64,000 nucleotides of DNA, from contig NZ_JAFCKT010000002.1 of the NCBI RefSeq assembly GCF_018129985.1, positions 124,001-188,000 on the forward strand, written 5' to 3'. The notes beneath the pieces were generated by a model, which was given only the letters and a program-made list of their open reading frames with translations, was not told the DNA's origin and searched no databases. The translations under genes were made by a program, and so were the position numbers. Of the stretch, positions 56,349-64,000 are shown one piece after another. The DNA is from Bradyrhizobium sp. SZCCT0148. GTDB taxonomy: Bacteria; Pseudomonadota; Alphaproteobacteria; Rhizobiales; Xanthobacteraceae. Numbering within the stretch: the first letter of the stretch is position 1; each line of letters begins with the position of its first letter.

Positions 56349-58097
56349 ATGTCGTTACATCCGACCCGACGGACGCTTATCGCCGTCGTTGCCACTCTGG
56401 CGTTTGGTCTCGCATCCGCGACCGCTCAAGATGCGCGGCGGGCCTATGTTCCTGCTGCACCCGACTCGGTGCGCGCCGTTGCCGCCGAGCACGGCATGGT
56501 CGTCGCGCAGGAGAAGATATCCGCGCAGATCGGTGCCGATATCCTGCGGAGCGGTGGCAATGCGGTCGATGCCGCGGTTGCGACAGGATTTGCGATGGCC
56601 GTAACCTATCCGCGTGCCGGCAATATCGGCGGCGGCGGCTTCATGGTGATCCATTCCGCTGACCGCAATGAAGACATCACGATCGATTACCGCGAGACGG
56701 CGCCGGCGGCGACCACGCCGCAGATCTTCCTCGGCGCCGACGGCAAGCCCGACATTGCGAAGTCACGGGATTCCGCGCTCGGCATCGGCGTGCCCGGCAC
56801 TGTCGCGGGCCTCGCTTTGGCTTTGGAAAAATACGGCTCGGGCCAGTTCACGCTGGCGCAGTTGCTCGCGCCTGCGATTGCGCTCGCCCGCGATGGCTTC
56901 ATCGTCAGCGACGACATGGCCGACACCATGCCGGGATGGCACCGGCGGCTGGCACGCTGGCCGTCGTCGGCCAGGATCTTTTCGCGGCCCGATGGCACGC
57001 CGATCGGTGAAGGCGACATGCTGGTGCAGGGCGATCTCGCCGAAACACTGTCGGCTGTCGCCGCACGGGGGCCAAGCGGCTTCTACGAGGGGCCGGTCGC
57101 GGAAAAGCTCGCGAAAGCCGTGACGGACGCCGGCGGCATCATGACGCCGGCCGATCTGAAGTCCTATCAGGCTGTGATCCGCGCGCCGGTGCGCGGCACC
57201 TATCGCGGCTACGACGTCGTGTCGATGCCGCTGCCTTCATCGGGCGGCGTCGTGCTGGTGGAGACGCTCAACATCCTCGAGGGCTTCAAGCTTGCCGATT
57301 TGAAGCAGGGCTCGCCGACATCGTTGCATCTTCTGATCGAGGCGATGAAGCGCGCCTACGCGGACCGGGCGCGCTATCTCGGCGATCCCGCCTTCGTCAA
57401 CGCGCCGATCGAGACGCTGATCGCCAAGGACTACGCGGCCAAGCTGCGCTCTGGCATCTCGATCGAACGCGCCACACCATCGAAGGAGCTCGTTTCCGCG
57501 GCCTCCTCGCCGCGCGAGGGCAGCAACACCACGCATTTCTCCGTCGTCGATTCCCGCGGCAACGCGGTCAGCAACACCTATACGCTGAACTTCAGCTACG
57601 GTGTCGGCCTCGTTGCCGACGGCACCGGCGTGCTGCTCAACAACGAGCTCGACGATTTCACCGCCGCCGTCGGCGCCTCCAATGCCTATGGTCTGGTCGG
57701 CTTCGAAGCCAATCTGCCCGGACCCGGCAAACGTCCGCTCTCGTCGATGTCGCCGACCATCGTGCTCAAGGACGGCAAGCCGGTACTTGTGACGGGCTCG
57801 CCCGGCGGCAGCCGCATCATCTCGACCGTGCTGCAGGTGATCGTGAACGTCCTTGACTACAGGATGGACGTTGCGGCCGCCGTTGCAGCGCCACGGCTGC
57901 ATCATCAATGGCTGCCGGACGAAGTCCGTGTCGAGGGCGGGTTTCCAAGTCATGTTCTGGGCGAACTGAAGGCGATGGGCCACACGATCGTCGAGCCGAT
58001 GGGGCAGACATCGGCCAACTCGATTGTCGTGACGCCCAACGGGCCGCTCGGCGCGCCCGATCCGCGCACGCGGGGCGCCGAAGCGGCGGGGCAGTAA
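56349..58097 (+). CDS. ggt: Gamma-glutamyltransferase
   Basis: A 582-residue periplasmic enzyme that cleaves glutathione and related gamma-glutamyl compounds. A signal peptide (about 1-26, ending ATA) precedes the large subunit. Self-cleavage should occur before T394 in the motif GSNTTHFSVVD, the nucleophile of the small subunit. SGGNAVDAAVATGFA, GGGGFMV and GSPGGSRII are family blocks. The ATG at 56349 is used; a TTG four codons upstream would overlap GGAAG. It may recycle glutathione; a GST gene lies 1.4 kb downstream. Confidence 0.95.
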   Translation: MSLHPTRRTLIAVVATLAFGLASATAQDARRAYVPAAPDSVRAVAAEHGMVVAQEKISAQIGADILRSGGNAVDAAVATGFAMAVTYPRAGNIGGGGFMVIHSADRNEDITIDYRETAPAATTPQIFLGADGKPDIAKSRDSALGIGVPGTVAGLALALEKYGSGQFTLAQLLAPAIALARDGFIVSDDMADTMPGWHRRLARWPSSARIFSRPDGTPIGEGDMLVQGDLAETLSAVAARGPSGFYEGPVAEKLAKAVTDAGGIMTPADLKSYQAVIRAPVRGTYRGYDVVSMPLPSSGGVVLVETLNILEGFKLADLKQGSPTSLHLLIEAMKRAYADRARYLGDPAFVNAPIETLIAKDYAAKLRSGISIERATPSKELVSAASSPREGSNTTHFSVVDSRGNAVSNTYTLNFSYGVGLVADGTGVLLNNELDDFTAAVGASNAYGLVGFEANLPGPGKRPLSSMSPTIVLKDGKPVLVTGSPGGSRIISTVLQVIVNVLDYRMDVAAAVAAPRLHHQWLPDEVRVEGGFPSHVLGELKAMGHTIVEPMGQTSANSIVVTPNGPLGAPDPRTRGAEAAGQ

Positions 58098-58196
58098 CCA
58101 CGTCATTTGCATGGCACGGAAGCGCGGACCCGCTAGCTCTCGCTGCCACCCGTGCTACCAAAGCGCAGCCTGCAAGAAACTGCCGGGGAAACGCAC

Positions 58197-59492
58197 ATGA
58201 CGCCAGCTGATCCGAACCAGCGCATCGAGCGCGCGGAGATCGAAGACACCAGCCTTCTTGCGTTCTATCGCGACATGAACCTGCCCGAGCGCCGGACGTT
58301 CTGGGCGTGCGCGGCGGGCTGGGCGCTCGACGGCATGGACTTCATGATCTATCCGCTGGTGATCGGCACCATCATCGCGCTGTGGAAGGTCGATGCGGCT
58401 TCGGCCGGCCTTGCCGGCACGGTGACGCTGCTGGCCTCCGCGATCGGCGGCTGGCTCGGCGGCTATCTTTCCGACCATATCGGGCGGGTGAGGACGCTCC
58501 AGATCACCATCATCTGGTTCTCGTTCTTCTCGCTGGTCTGTGCTGTCGTGCAGAATTTCGAACAGCTCCTGATCGCGCGTGCCGTGCTCGGCCTCGGCTT
58601 CGGCGGCGAATGGGCGGCGGGCGCGGTGCTGATGGGCGAGGCGATCAGGCCGCAATATCGCGGCCGCGCGGTCGGCTCGGTGCAGTCAGGCTGGGCGGTC
58701 GGCTGGGGCCTCGCGGTGCTGTCGCAGGCGATCCTGTTCTCGGTCTTGCCGCCGGAGACGGCATGGCGCTGGATGTTCGTGATCGGCGCGCTGCCGGCGC
58801 TGCTGGTGTTCTACATCCGCCGCTCCGTCACCGAGCCGGCGATCGCGGTCGAGGCTCGCGCCAGGCAGGCCGCGAGCGGCGATCGCCCGGCGATCTGGGA
58901 AATCTTCTCGGGCCCGATCCTGAAGACCACGATCCTGGCGTCGCTGATGGCGACGGGCTGCCAGGGCGGCTACTACGCCGTCACGTTCTGGGTGCCGCAA
59001 TTCCTGACCAAGGAGCGGCATCTGTCGATCGTCGGCTCGACCGGGTACCTGTCGACGCTGATCATCGGCTCCTTCATCGGGTATCTCACCGGCGCATGGC
59101 TTGCCGACCGGATCGGGCGGCGCAATCTGTTCCTGATCTTCTCGATCGGCGCCATGGCGGTGGTGCTGCTCTATACGCAGCTGCCGCTCACCAACGAGAT
59201 CCTCTGGCTGCTCGGCTTCCCGCTCGGCTTCTTCGCCTCGGGTTATTTCTCCGGCATCGGCGCGTTCCTGACCGAGCTCTATCCGACGCGGCTTCGCGGC
59301 TCCGGCCAGGGCTTTTGCTACAATTTCGGCCGAGGCATCGGCGCGCTGTTTCCGTTCCTCGTCGGCGCGCTGTCGGCGTCGACCTCGCTTGCGAATGCGA
59401 TCGCGATCTTCGCGGTGGTAGCCTATGCGGTGTTCTTCATCGCCGCCTTTGCGCTGCCGGAAACGCGCGGGCGCGTGCTGCACGCGCATTGA
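58197..59492 (+). CDS. MFS transporter (organic-acid/metabolite:H+ symporter type)
   Basis: A 431-residue transporter with 12 predicted membrane segments. The first helix WALDGMDFMIYPLVIGTIIA and the loop GGYLSDHIGRVRTL carry the MFS signature; GLGFGGEWAAGAVL is typical of the sugar/organic-acid group (NanT, ShiA, JEN-like). The substrate cannot be told. The ATG at 58197 follows GGGGAAAC. It follows ggt by 99 bases on the same strand, so transport of a ggt product is conceivable. Confidence 0.88.
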   Translation: MTPADPNQRIERAEIEDTSLLAFYRDMNLPERRTFWACAAGWALDGMDFMIYPLVIGTIIALWKVDAASAGLAGTVTLLASAIGGWLGGYLSDHIGRVRTLQITIIWFSFFSLVCAVVQNFEQLLIARAVLGLGFGGEWAAGAVLMGEAIRPQYRGRAVGSVQSGWAVGWGLAVLSQAILFSVLPPETAWRWMFVIGALPALLVFYIRRSVTEPAIAVEARARQAASGDRPAIWEIFSGPILKTTILASLMATGCQGGYYAVTFWVPQFLTKERHLSIVGSTGYLSTLIIGSFIGYLTGAWLADRIGRRNLFLIFSIGAMAVVLLYTQLPLTNEILWLLGFPLGFFASGYFSGIGAFLTELYPTRLRGSGQGFCYNFGRGIGALFPFLVGALSASTSLANAIAIFAVVAYAVFFIAAFALPETRGRVLHAH

Positions 59493-59532
59493 CAGGCGCA
59501 ATCATGCGCATGTTCCCGGGCGGTGAGAAAGC

Positions 59533-60198
59533 TTACCGCCCCACCTGATACGGCCCGCCCTTTTCCAGCGCTCTCGCGTAAGCCGGGCGCGCGTGGATGC
59601 GATCGAGGAAAGCCATCGCCTTGGGATGGCCCTGCTCGAGCCCGCCGCGCGCTTGCGCCGCTTCGAGCGGGAAGCTCATCTGGATGTCGGCTGCGGTGAA
59701 TTCGTTGCCGGCGAACCACTCGCTCTTGCCGAGCTCGCCCTCCCAATAATCCATGTGCTGCTTGAGCTGCGGATTGACCAGCGTGGTCAGCGCCTGGTTG
59801 GAGACCTTGCGCACCAGCGGACGAAGCAGCGCCGGCGCACGCTTCGGCATCAGCGTGAACAGCAGCTTGAGCAGCAGCGGCTGCATCGCGGACCCCTCGG
59901 CATAATGCAGCCAGTAAGTGAAGCGCAGCCGCTCCGGCGTGTTCGGCGGCGGAATCAGGCGGCCGTTGCCGTAGGTCCCGACGAGATATTCGATGATCGC
60001 GCCCGACTCGGCGATGGTGTTGCCGTTGTCGGTGATGACGGGCGACTTGCCGAGCGGATGGACGGCGCGCAGCTCCTTCGGCGCCCGCATATCCGGCTGG
60101 CGCTGATAGCGCACGATCTCGTAGGGCACGCCCAACTCTTCGAGCAGCCAAAGCACGCGCTGCGAGCGGGAATTGTTGAGGTGGTGAACGGTCAGCAT
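59533..60198 (-). CDS. Glutathione S-transferase family protein
   Basis: A 221-residue cytosolic GST. The thioredoxin-like N-domain begins MLTVHHLNNSRSQRVLWLLE, where the serine pair at 10-12 is the likely glutathione-activating residue, and KSPVITDNGNTIAESGAI is the glutathione gamma-glutamyl site with cis-Pro. The helical C-domain is complete. The reaction is conjugation or reduction of an unknown electrophile. Divergent from the DUF2239 gene over a palindromic operator-like site. Confidence 0.9.
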   Translation of the reverse strand: MLTVHHLNNSRSQRVLWLLEELGVPYEIVRYQRQPDMRAPKELRAVHPLGKSPVITDNGNTIAESGAIIEYLVGTYGNGRLIPPPNTPERLRFTYWLHYAEGSAMQPLLLKLLFTLMPKRAPALLRPLVRKVSNQALTTLVNPQLKQHMDYWEGELGKSEWFAGNEFTAADIQMSFPLEAAQARGGLEQGHPKAMAFLDRIHARPAYARALEKGGPYQVGR

Positions 60199-60326
60199 CG
60201 GTGAGGTCCCCAGGGCAGGCGTGATGGCTAGGCGTGGTGGGTCGGTCGCGTACCTGCCAGCCCGGGGCGGCAATGTCGAGCCATTGGAGCGGATATTTTC
60301 ATCCGGGTATATTGACGTCGACAATT

Positions 60327-60336
60327 TACCCGGGTA
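60327..60336. promoter_or_regulatory. TACCCGGGTA palindrome in divergent gst / DUF2239 promoter
   Basis: A perfect 10-base palindrome, with a second partial copy CCGGGTA at 60303-60309. It lies between the GST gene (start 60198) and the DUF2239 gene (start about 60377), a likely position for an operator. The regulator is unknown. Confidence 0.5.
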
Positions 60337-60376
60337 TTAAATGGCCCAACGTTTGTTAAATGCGGCAATGATTCCA

Positions 60377-60958
60377 ATGCAGAAGATTTTCACCGCCTTC
60401 CAGGGTCAGCGCCGCCTAGTGTCCGGGCCGGCAGGCGAAGTTGCGCTGGTCGTCAAGCGCGTGGCGCCGCGACCGAATGAGCCCATCATCATCTTCGAGG
60501 ACGGCACGGGTCGATCGATCGATTTCGATCTGCGCGGCGGGGATCGCGAGGTGCTGGCACGGCTGGCCAGGCTCGTCCCACCCCCGGTCGAGGAGAGCAC
60601 CCCGCCAAGCGAGCCGCGCGGGCGCGGACGACCGAAGCTCGGCGTGGTCGCGCGGGAGGTCACGCTGTTGCCGCGGCATTGGGAGTGGCTCGGCGCGCAA
60701 CCGGGCGGCGCCTCGGTCGCGTTGCGCAAGCTCGTCGACGAGGCGAGGCGCGCGAGCGGCGACAAGGACCGCGAACGGCAGGCGCGCGATGCGGCCTATC
60801 ACTTCATGTCGACCATGGCGGGCAACCTGCCCCAATTCGAGGAAGCCTCGCGCGCATTGTTTGCGGATGACCGGCGGCGCTTCACCGGCCTGATCGCGGA
60901 TTGGCCGTCCGACATCCGCGACCACATCGTCAAGCTCGCCTACAGCGACCGCGCCTAA
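60377..60958 (+). CDS. DUF2239 family protein
   Basis: A 193-residue protein starting QKIFTAFQGQRRLVSGPAGE with the DUF2239 pattern (FTAFxGxRxxxxGPxxEVA), then a Pro/Arg linker with PRGRGRPKLGVVAREVTLLP and a C-terminal helical region (WSDIRDHIVKLAYSDRA-like). The linker RGRGRPK is an AT-hook-like motif. The function is unknown; the C-terminal part resembles ribbon-helix-helix or RHH-linked proteins. The start is uncertain (60341, 60368 or 60377). It diverges from the GST gene. Confidence 0.8.
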   Translation: MQKIFTAFQGQRRLVSGPAGEVALVVKRVAPRPNEPIIIFEDGTGRSIDFDLRGGDREVLARLARLVPPPVEESTPPSEPRGRGRPKLGVVAREVTLLPRHWEWLGAQPGGASVALRKLVDEARRASGDKDRERQARDAAYHFMSTMAGNLPQFEEASRALFADDRRRFTGLIADWPSDIRDHIVKLAYSDRA

Positions 60959-61040
60959 GGCGCTCTCACACAACCCCATCGACGGCCGGGCCGCGCCTTG
61001 CGCGGCAACGGCTCCGTGCGCCCTGATGAAAGGCCGATCC

Positions 61041-62408
61041 ATGCCCACGCCCAAGCCGCTCTCAACGACATTCCTTGGCTTCCTCGCGCCCTTGATGCTG
61101 AGCAACGCGCTGCAATCGCTGTTCGGCACCGTCAGCAACGTCTATCTCGGCCAGATGATCGGCGTCGACGCGCTGGCGGCCGTGTCCGTGTTCTTTCCCG
61201 TGATGTTCTTTCTGTTCGCCTTCGTCATGGGGCTGAGCACCGGCGCGACCGTGTTGATCGGACAGGCCTTTGGCGCGGGCGAGCACGACAGGATCCGACG
61301 CGTCGCAGGTACGACGCTCGCGATCGGCCTTCTGCTCTCGATTTCGATCGCGCTGATCGGCGGGCTGTTCAGCCGTCAGCTGATGATGGCGCTCGCGACG
61401 CCCGCAGACATTCTCGACCAGGCCAGCGCCTACGCGCGGATCATGCTGCTCACCATGCCGCTCGGCTTCATCTTTCTGCTGATGACGGCGATGATCCGCG
61501 GCGTCGGCGACGCGCTGACGCCGCTGCTGGCGCTCGCGTTGTCGACCGCGATCGGCCTGATCCTCACGCCGATGTTGATCCGCGGGTCGTTCGGACTGCC
61601 GGCGGCCGGCATCACCAGCCCGGCATGGGCGGGCGCGATCTCGAACGCGCTCACCTTGATCGCGCTGGCGCTGTGTCTGCGGTGGAAGAAGCACGCGCTC
61701 GCTCCAGACGCGGCGCTGCTGCGTCACCTCAGGCTCGACGGCGCCATGCTCGGAAAGATCCTCGGCATCGGATTGCCGAGCGCCGTCGGCATGGTGGTGA
61801 TGGCGATCGCAGAGCTGGTGCTGCTCGGACTCGTCAACGGCTATGGATCGGACGCTACGGCGGCCTACGGCGCCGTCAACCAGGTGATGGGCTACACGCA
61901 GTTCACGGCGATGTCGATTTCCATCGCCGTCTCGATCCTCGGCGCGCAGGCGGTCGGCAGCGGTGATCGAACCCGTTTCGACGGGATCGTGCGGACCGGG
62001 CTCGCCTTCAACCTGGTCCTGACCGGCGGCCTGGTGGCGCTGATCTATCTCGCGCCGCGCGCCATCCTCGGCATCTTCATCACCGACGGCGCCGTGCTCG
62101 ATCTGGCGAAGGAGCTGCTCTTCATCGCCTTGTGGAGTTCGGTGCCGTTCGGCCTCGCCACGGTATTCTCGGGTGCCATGCGGGCGGCCGGCGTCGCGTT
62201 GACGCCGATGCTGCTTGCGATCTTCGCGATTGTCGCCATCGAGCTGCCGGCCGCTGTGATCCTGAGCCACGCGTTCGGCCTTCGAGGCATATGGGCTGCC
62301 TATCCCATCGTGTTCTGCGCCATGTTCGTTTTGCAGATGGGCTATTACTTCCTGGTCTGGCGCAAGCGCGGGGATCCGGCTCGTGCTCTGTTGGTCAAGG
62401 TATTATGA
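61041..62408 (+). CDS. MATE family efflux transporter
   Basis: A 455-residue transporter with 12 membrane segments in two six-helix halves (LSNALQSLFGTVSNVYLGQM in the first, GLPSAVGMVVMAIAELVLLG in the second), as in NorM/DinF-like MATE proteins. It would exchange drugs or metabolites for H+ or Na+ across the inner membrane. The ATG at 61041 follows AAAGG; an ATG at 61026 is a less likely start. Confidence 0.92.
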   Translation: MPTPKPLSTTFLGFLAPLMLSNALQSLFGTVSNVYLGQMIGVDALAAVSVFFPVMFFLFAFVMGLSTGATVLIGQAFGAGEHDRIRRVAGTTLAIGLLLSISIALIGGLFSRQLMMALATPADILDQASAYARIMLLTMPLGFIFLLMTAMIRGVGDALTPLLALALSTAIGLILTPMLIRGSFGLPAAGITSPAWAGAISNALTLIALALCLRWKKHALAPDAALLRHLRLDGAMLGKILGIGLPSAVGMVVMAIAELVLLGLVNGYGSDATAAYGAVNQVMGYTQFTAMSISIAVSILGAQAVGSGDRTRFDGIVRTGLAFNLVLTGGLVALIYLAPRAILGIFITDGAVLDLAKELLFIALWSSVPFGLATVFSGAMRAAGVALTPMLLAIFAIVAIELPAAVILSHAFGLRGIWAAYPIVFCAMFVLQMGYYFLVWRKRGDPARALLVKVL

Positions 62409-62493
62409 CCATCATTAAACGGTGGACCTGTTGGACACGCTGCGTCACAATGCGGGGAAATTCAGATCAAAGATGTCAGATCAGGGAGATCGA

Positions 62494-63102
62494 ATGACCC
62501 GTACAGCTCCGCAATTCCTGTTCGATTTCGGCAGCCCGAACGCCTATCTCAGCCACCTCGCGATTCCCGCGATCGAGCAGCGCATCGGCGTCAAGTTCGA
62601 ATATGTCCCGATCCTGCTCGGCGGCATCTTCAAGTCGACCAACAACAAGTCGCCGGCCGAGACGTTGGCCGGCGTCAAGAACAAGCGTGAATTCCAGCAG
62701 GTCGAGACCGAGCGCTTCATTAGTCGCTTCAAGGTCCAGCCCTATGTCTGGAATCCCCACTTTCCCGTCAACACGCTGAACCTGATGCGCATGGCGATCG
62801 CCGCACAGCTCGAGGGCGTGTTCGAAAAATACGTCGAGGCCGCCTTCCACCACATGTGGCGCGAGCCGAAGAAGATGGACGATCCCGAGATCGCGGCGAA
62901 GGCCCTGGCGTCCTCCGGCCTCGACGCCCAGAAACTGTTCGCCCGGGCCCAGGAGCCGGAGGTGAAGGGCCGGCTGATCAAGAACACCGAGGAAGCGGTC
63001 GCCCGCGGCGCATTCGGCTCGCCGACCTTCTTCGTCGGCAACGAGATGTTCTTCGGCAAGGAGCAGCTGCGCGAGGTCGAGGAGATGGTGCGCGGGACTT
63101 AG
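62494..63102 (+). CDS. 2-hydroxychromene-2-carboxylate isomerase-like (DsbA-fold) protein
   Basis: A 202-residue thioredoxin-fold protein of the DsbA/HCCA-isomerase type. The active site is FDFGSPNAYLS with Ser14 in place of a CxxC cysteine, as in NahD-type GST-kappa isomerases. The C-terminal GAFGSPTFFVGNEMFFGKEQ holds the cis-Pro. It would use glutathione to isomerise or conjugate aromatic or chromene compounds; substrate unknown. The ATG at 62494 follows GGGAGAT. It is 85 bases after the MATE gene on the same strand. Confidence 0.9.
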   Translation: MTRTAPQFLFDFGSPNAYLSHLAIPAIEQRIGVKFEYVPILLGGIFKSTNNKSPAETLAGVKNKREFQQVETERFISRFKVQPYVWNPHFPVNTLNLMRMAIAAQLEGVFEKYVEAAFHHMWREPKKMDDPEIAAKALASSGLDAQKLFARAQEPEVKGRLIKNTEEAVARGAFGSPTFFVGNEMFFGKEQLREVEEMVRGT

Positions 63103-63126
63103 CCGCTTATTCTCCGGCGACAGAAT

Positions 63127-63173
63127 GTGATCGCGGTAGCATTCTGGATTGCTTCGCTTCGCTGGCAATGACG
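63127..63173. repeat. Family B repeat, half copy
   Basis: The stretch GTGATCGCGGTAGCATTCTG then GATTGCTTCGCTTCGCTGGC matches the right half of the family B element. It lies between the isomerase-like and ketopantoate reductase-like genes. Confidence 0.55.
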
Positions 63174-63214
63174 ATTATAGATAGACCGCCAATAGCAAGA
63201 AGAGGGAAGATCCC

Positions 63215-64000
63215 ATGCGTATCCTCGTGGTCGGCGCCGGCGCCATCGGCGGCTATTTCGGTGGCAGGCTGTTGCAGGCCGGCCGCGACGTTACGTTCCT
63301 GGTCCGGCCGCGCCGCGCCAGCGAGCTCGCAAGCGCGGGCCTCGTCATCAAGAGCCCGAATGGCGACGTGACGCTGCAGAATCCGCCGACGGTGCAGGCC
63401 GATGCGCTCAAGGACAAGTTCGACGTCGTGCTCTTGAGCTGCAAGGCGTTCGATCTCGACGATGCCATCAAGTCCTTTGCGCCGGCGGTCGGACCGAACA
63501 CCGCGATCATCCCGATGCTGAACGGCATGAAGCACCTCGATGTGCTTGATGCCAAATTCGGCAAGGAACGCGTGCTCGGCGGCTTGTGCGCCATCGCGGC
63601 GACCCTGAACGAGAAGCGCGAGGTGGTACAGCTCCAGCCGATGCAGTCGCTGAACTATGGCGAGCGCGACGGCAAGCTGTCGGATCGTGTCAAGGCGATC
63701 GATGAGGCCTTCAAGAGCGGCATCAATGGCGCCACCGCCAGCCAGAACATCATGCAGGACATGTGGGAGAAGTGGGTGTTCCTGTCCTCACTCGCGGCCT
63801 CCACCAGCCTGATGCGAACCTCCGTCGGCAATATCCTCGCCGCTCCCGGCGGCCGGGATTTCCTGCTCGGCATGCTCGACGAGACCAGCGCGATCGCTAC
63901 CGCGTCGGGCTATCCGCCGGGCGGGCCTTTCTTCGAGCGGGTGAAGGGCAACCTCACCACCGAGGGATCGCCGATGACGGCCTCGATGTTCCGCGACATC
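63215..64000 (+). CDS. Ketopantoate reductase (PanE/ApbA) family protein, C-terminus cut by right edge
   Basis: The frame opens at ATG 63215 after AGAGGGAAG and is open to the window end (262 codons). The NADP-binding motif VGAGAIGGYFGG is at 6-17, LLSCKAFD marks the adenine side, and IPMLNGMKH holds the Asn that contacts ketopantoate in PanE. The C-terminal helical domain begins (MWEKWVFLSSLAASTSLMRT). It reduces a 2-keto acid with NADPH, possibly 2-dehydropantoate for vitamin B5, but PanE paralogs are frequent and I do not assign the symbol. Confidence 0.88.
   Translation, partial: MRILVVGAGAIGGYFGGRLLQAGRDVTFLVRPRRASELASAGLVIKSPNGDVTLQNPPTVQADALKDKFDVVLLSCKAFDLDDAIKSFAPAVGPNTAIIPMLNGMKHLDVLDAKFGKERVLGGLCAIAATLNEKREVVQLQPMQSLNYGERDGKLSDRVKAIDEAFKSGINGATASQNIMQDMWEKWVFLSSLAASTSLMRTSVGNILAAPGGRDFLLGMLDETSAIATASGYPPGGPFFERVKGNLTTEGSPMTASMFRDI

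Noticed and set aside
56337..56350. TTGATTTTGATCAT, nine of ten matches to the FixK/Fnr box TTGAT-N4-ATCAA
   Set aside because: It overlaps the ggt start codon, where an activator site would not work; it could only repress. No second site was found.

Overview
The window looks like chromosomal core DNA from a Bradyrhizobium-like alphaproteobacterium (Rhizobiales). It is GC-rich and has long antisense open frames. Typical rhizobial families are present: IalB, DUF1674/SdhAF4, a Mic60-like protein beside HemY and HemD, DUF2269, YggT, DUF167, a DUF5939 cyclase and a TAXI protein. Several families of imperfect-palindrome repeats sit between genes. There is no phage, transposon, CRISPR array or rRNA. 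Genus is inferred from protein similarity as I remember it, not from a search.

Layout. 1-5.5 kb: an alkaline phosphatase cut by the left edge, argG, a PAP2 phosphatase, a membrane protein, rlmN and an IalB protein, all on the minus strand. 5.6-12.2 kb: a DECR-like SDR, a quinone oxidoreductase, a YkvA protein, phhB, an orphan TAXI protein, a Tat-exported PhoD phosphatase and a single-domain response regulator. 12.4-15.9 kb: a Crp/Fnr regulator followed by four genes whose stop and start codons overlap (Lgt-like membrane protein, multi-cysteine radical SAM protein related to tetraether lipid synthase Tes, and two small paralogous membrane proteins). This is the best candidate for an undescribed system, probably acting on membrane lipids. 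16-25.8 kb: typA, an FAD amine oxidase, a tightly overlapping operon (alpha/beta hydrolase, DUF2269, SDR-DoxX fusion, DCC thiol protein), a GNAT, ppa, and yggT-DUF167-folD. 26-35.5 kb: tRNA-Ala(CGC), enoyl-CoA hydratase, a class I amidotransferase, an SDR, a TerB protein, an adenylate cyclase, a P450, a Tat hydrolase, a polysaccharide deacetylase lacking its signal peptide, and a small secreted protein. 35.6-45.4 kb: a GT-C-like membrane protein, tRNA-Thr(CGT), the hemD-mic60-hemY operon, divergent tsaD-gpsA, an EVE protein and topoisomerase IB. 45.4-64 kb: acs behind a hairpin-rich leader, an L,D-transpeptidase, a thermonuclease, sdhAF4-like, rsmB-like, heparinase-like, purH, two MFS transporters, gamma-glutamyltransferase, GST, DUF2239, MATE, a HCCA-isomerase-like protein and a ketopantoate-reductase-like gene cut by the right edge.

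Most genes are housekeeping: arginine, purine, folate, heme and phospholipid precursors, tRNA and rRNA modification, acetate activation, and envelope functions. Starts were chosen from Shine-Dalgarno matches and the expected family N-terminus. Both edge genes are open to the window border.
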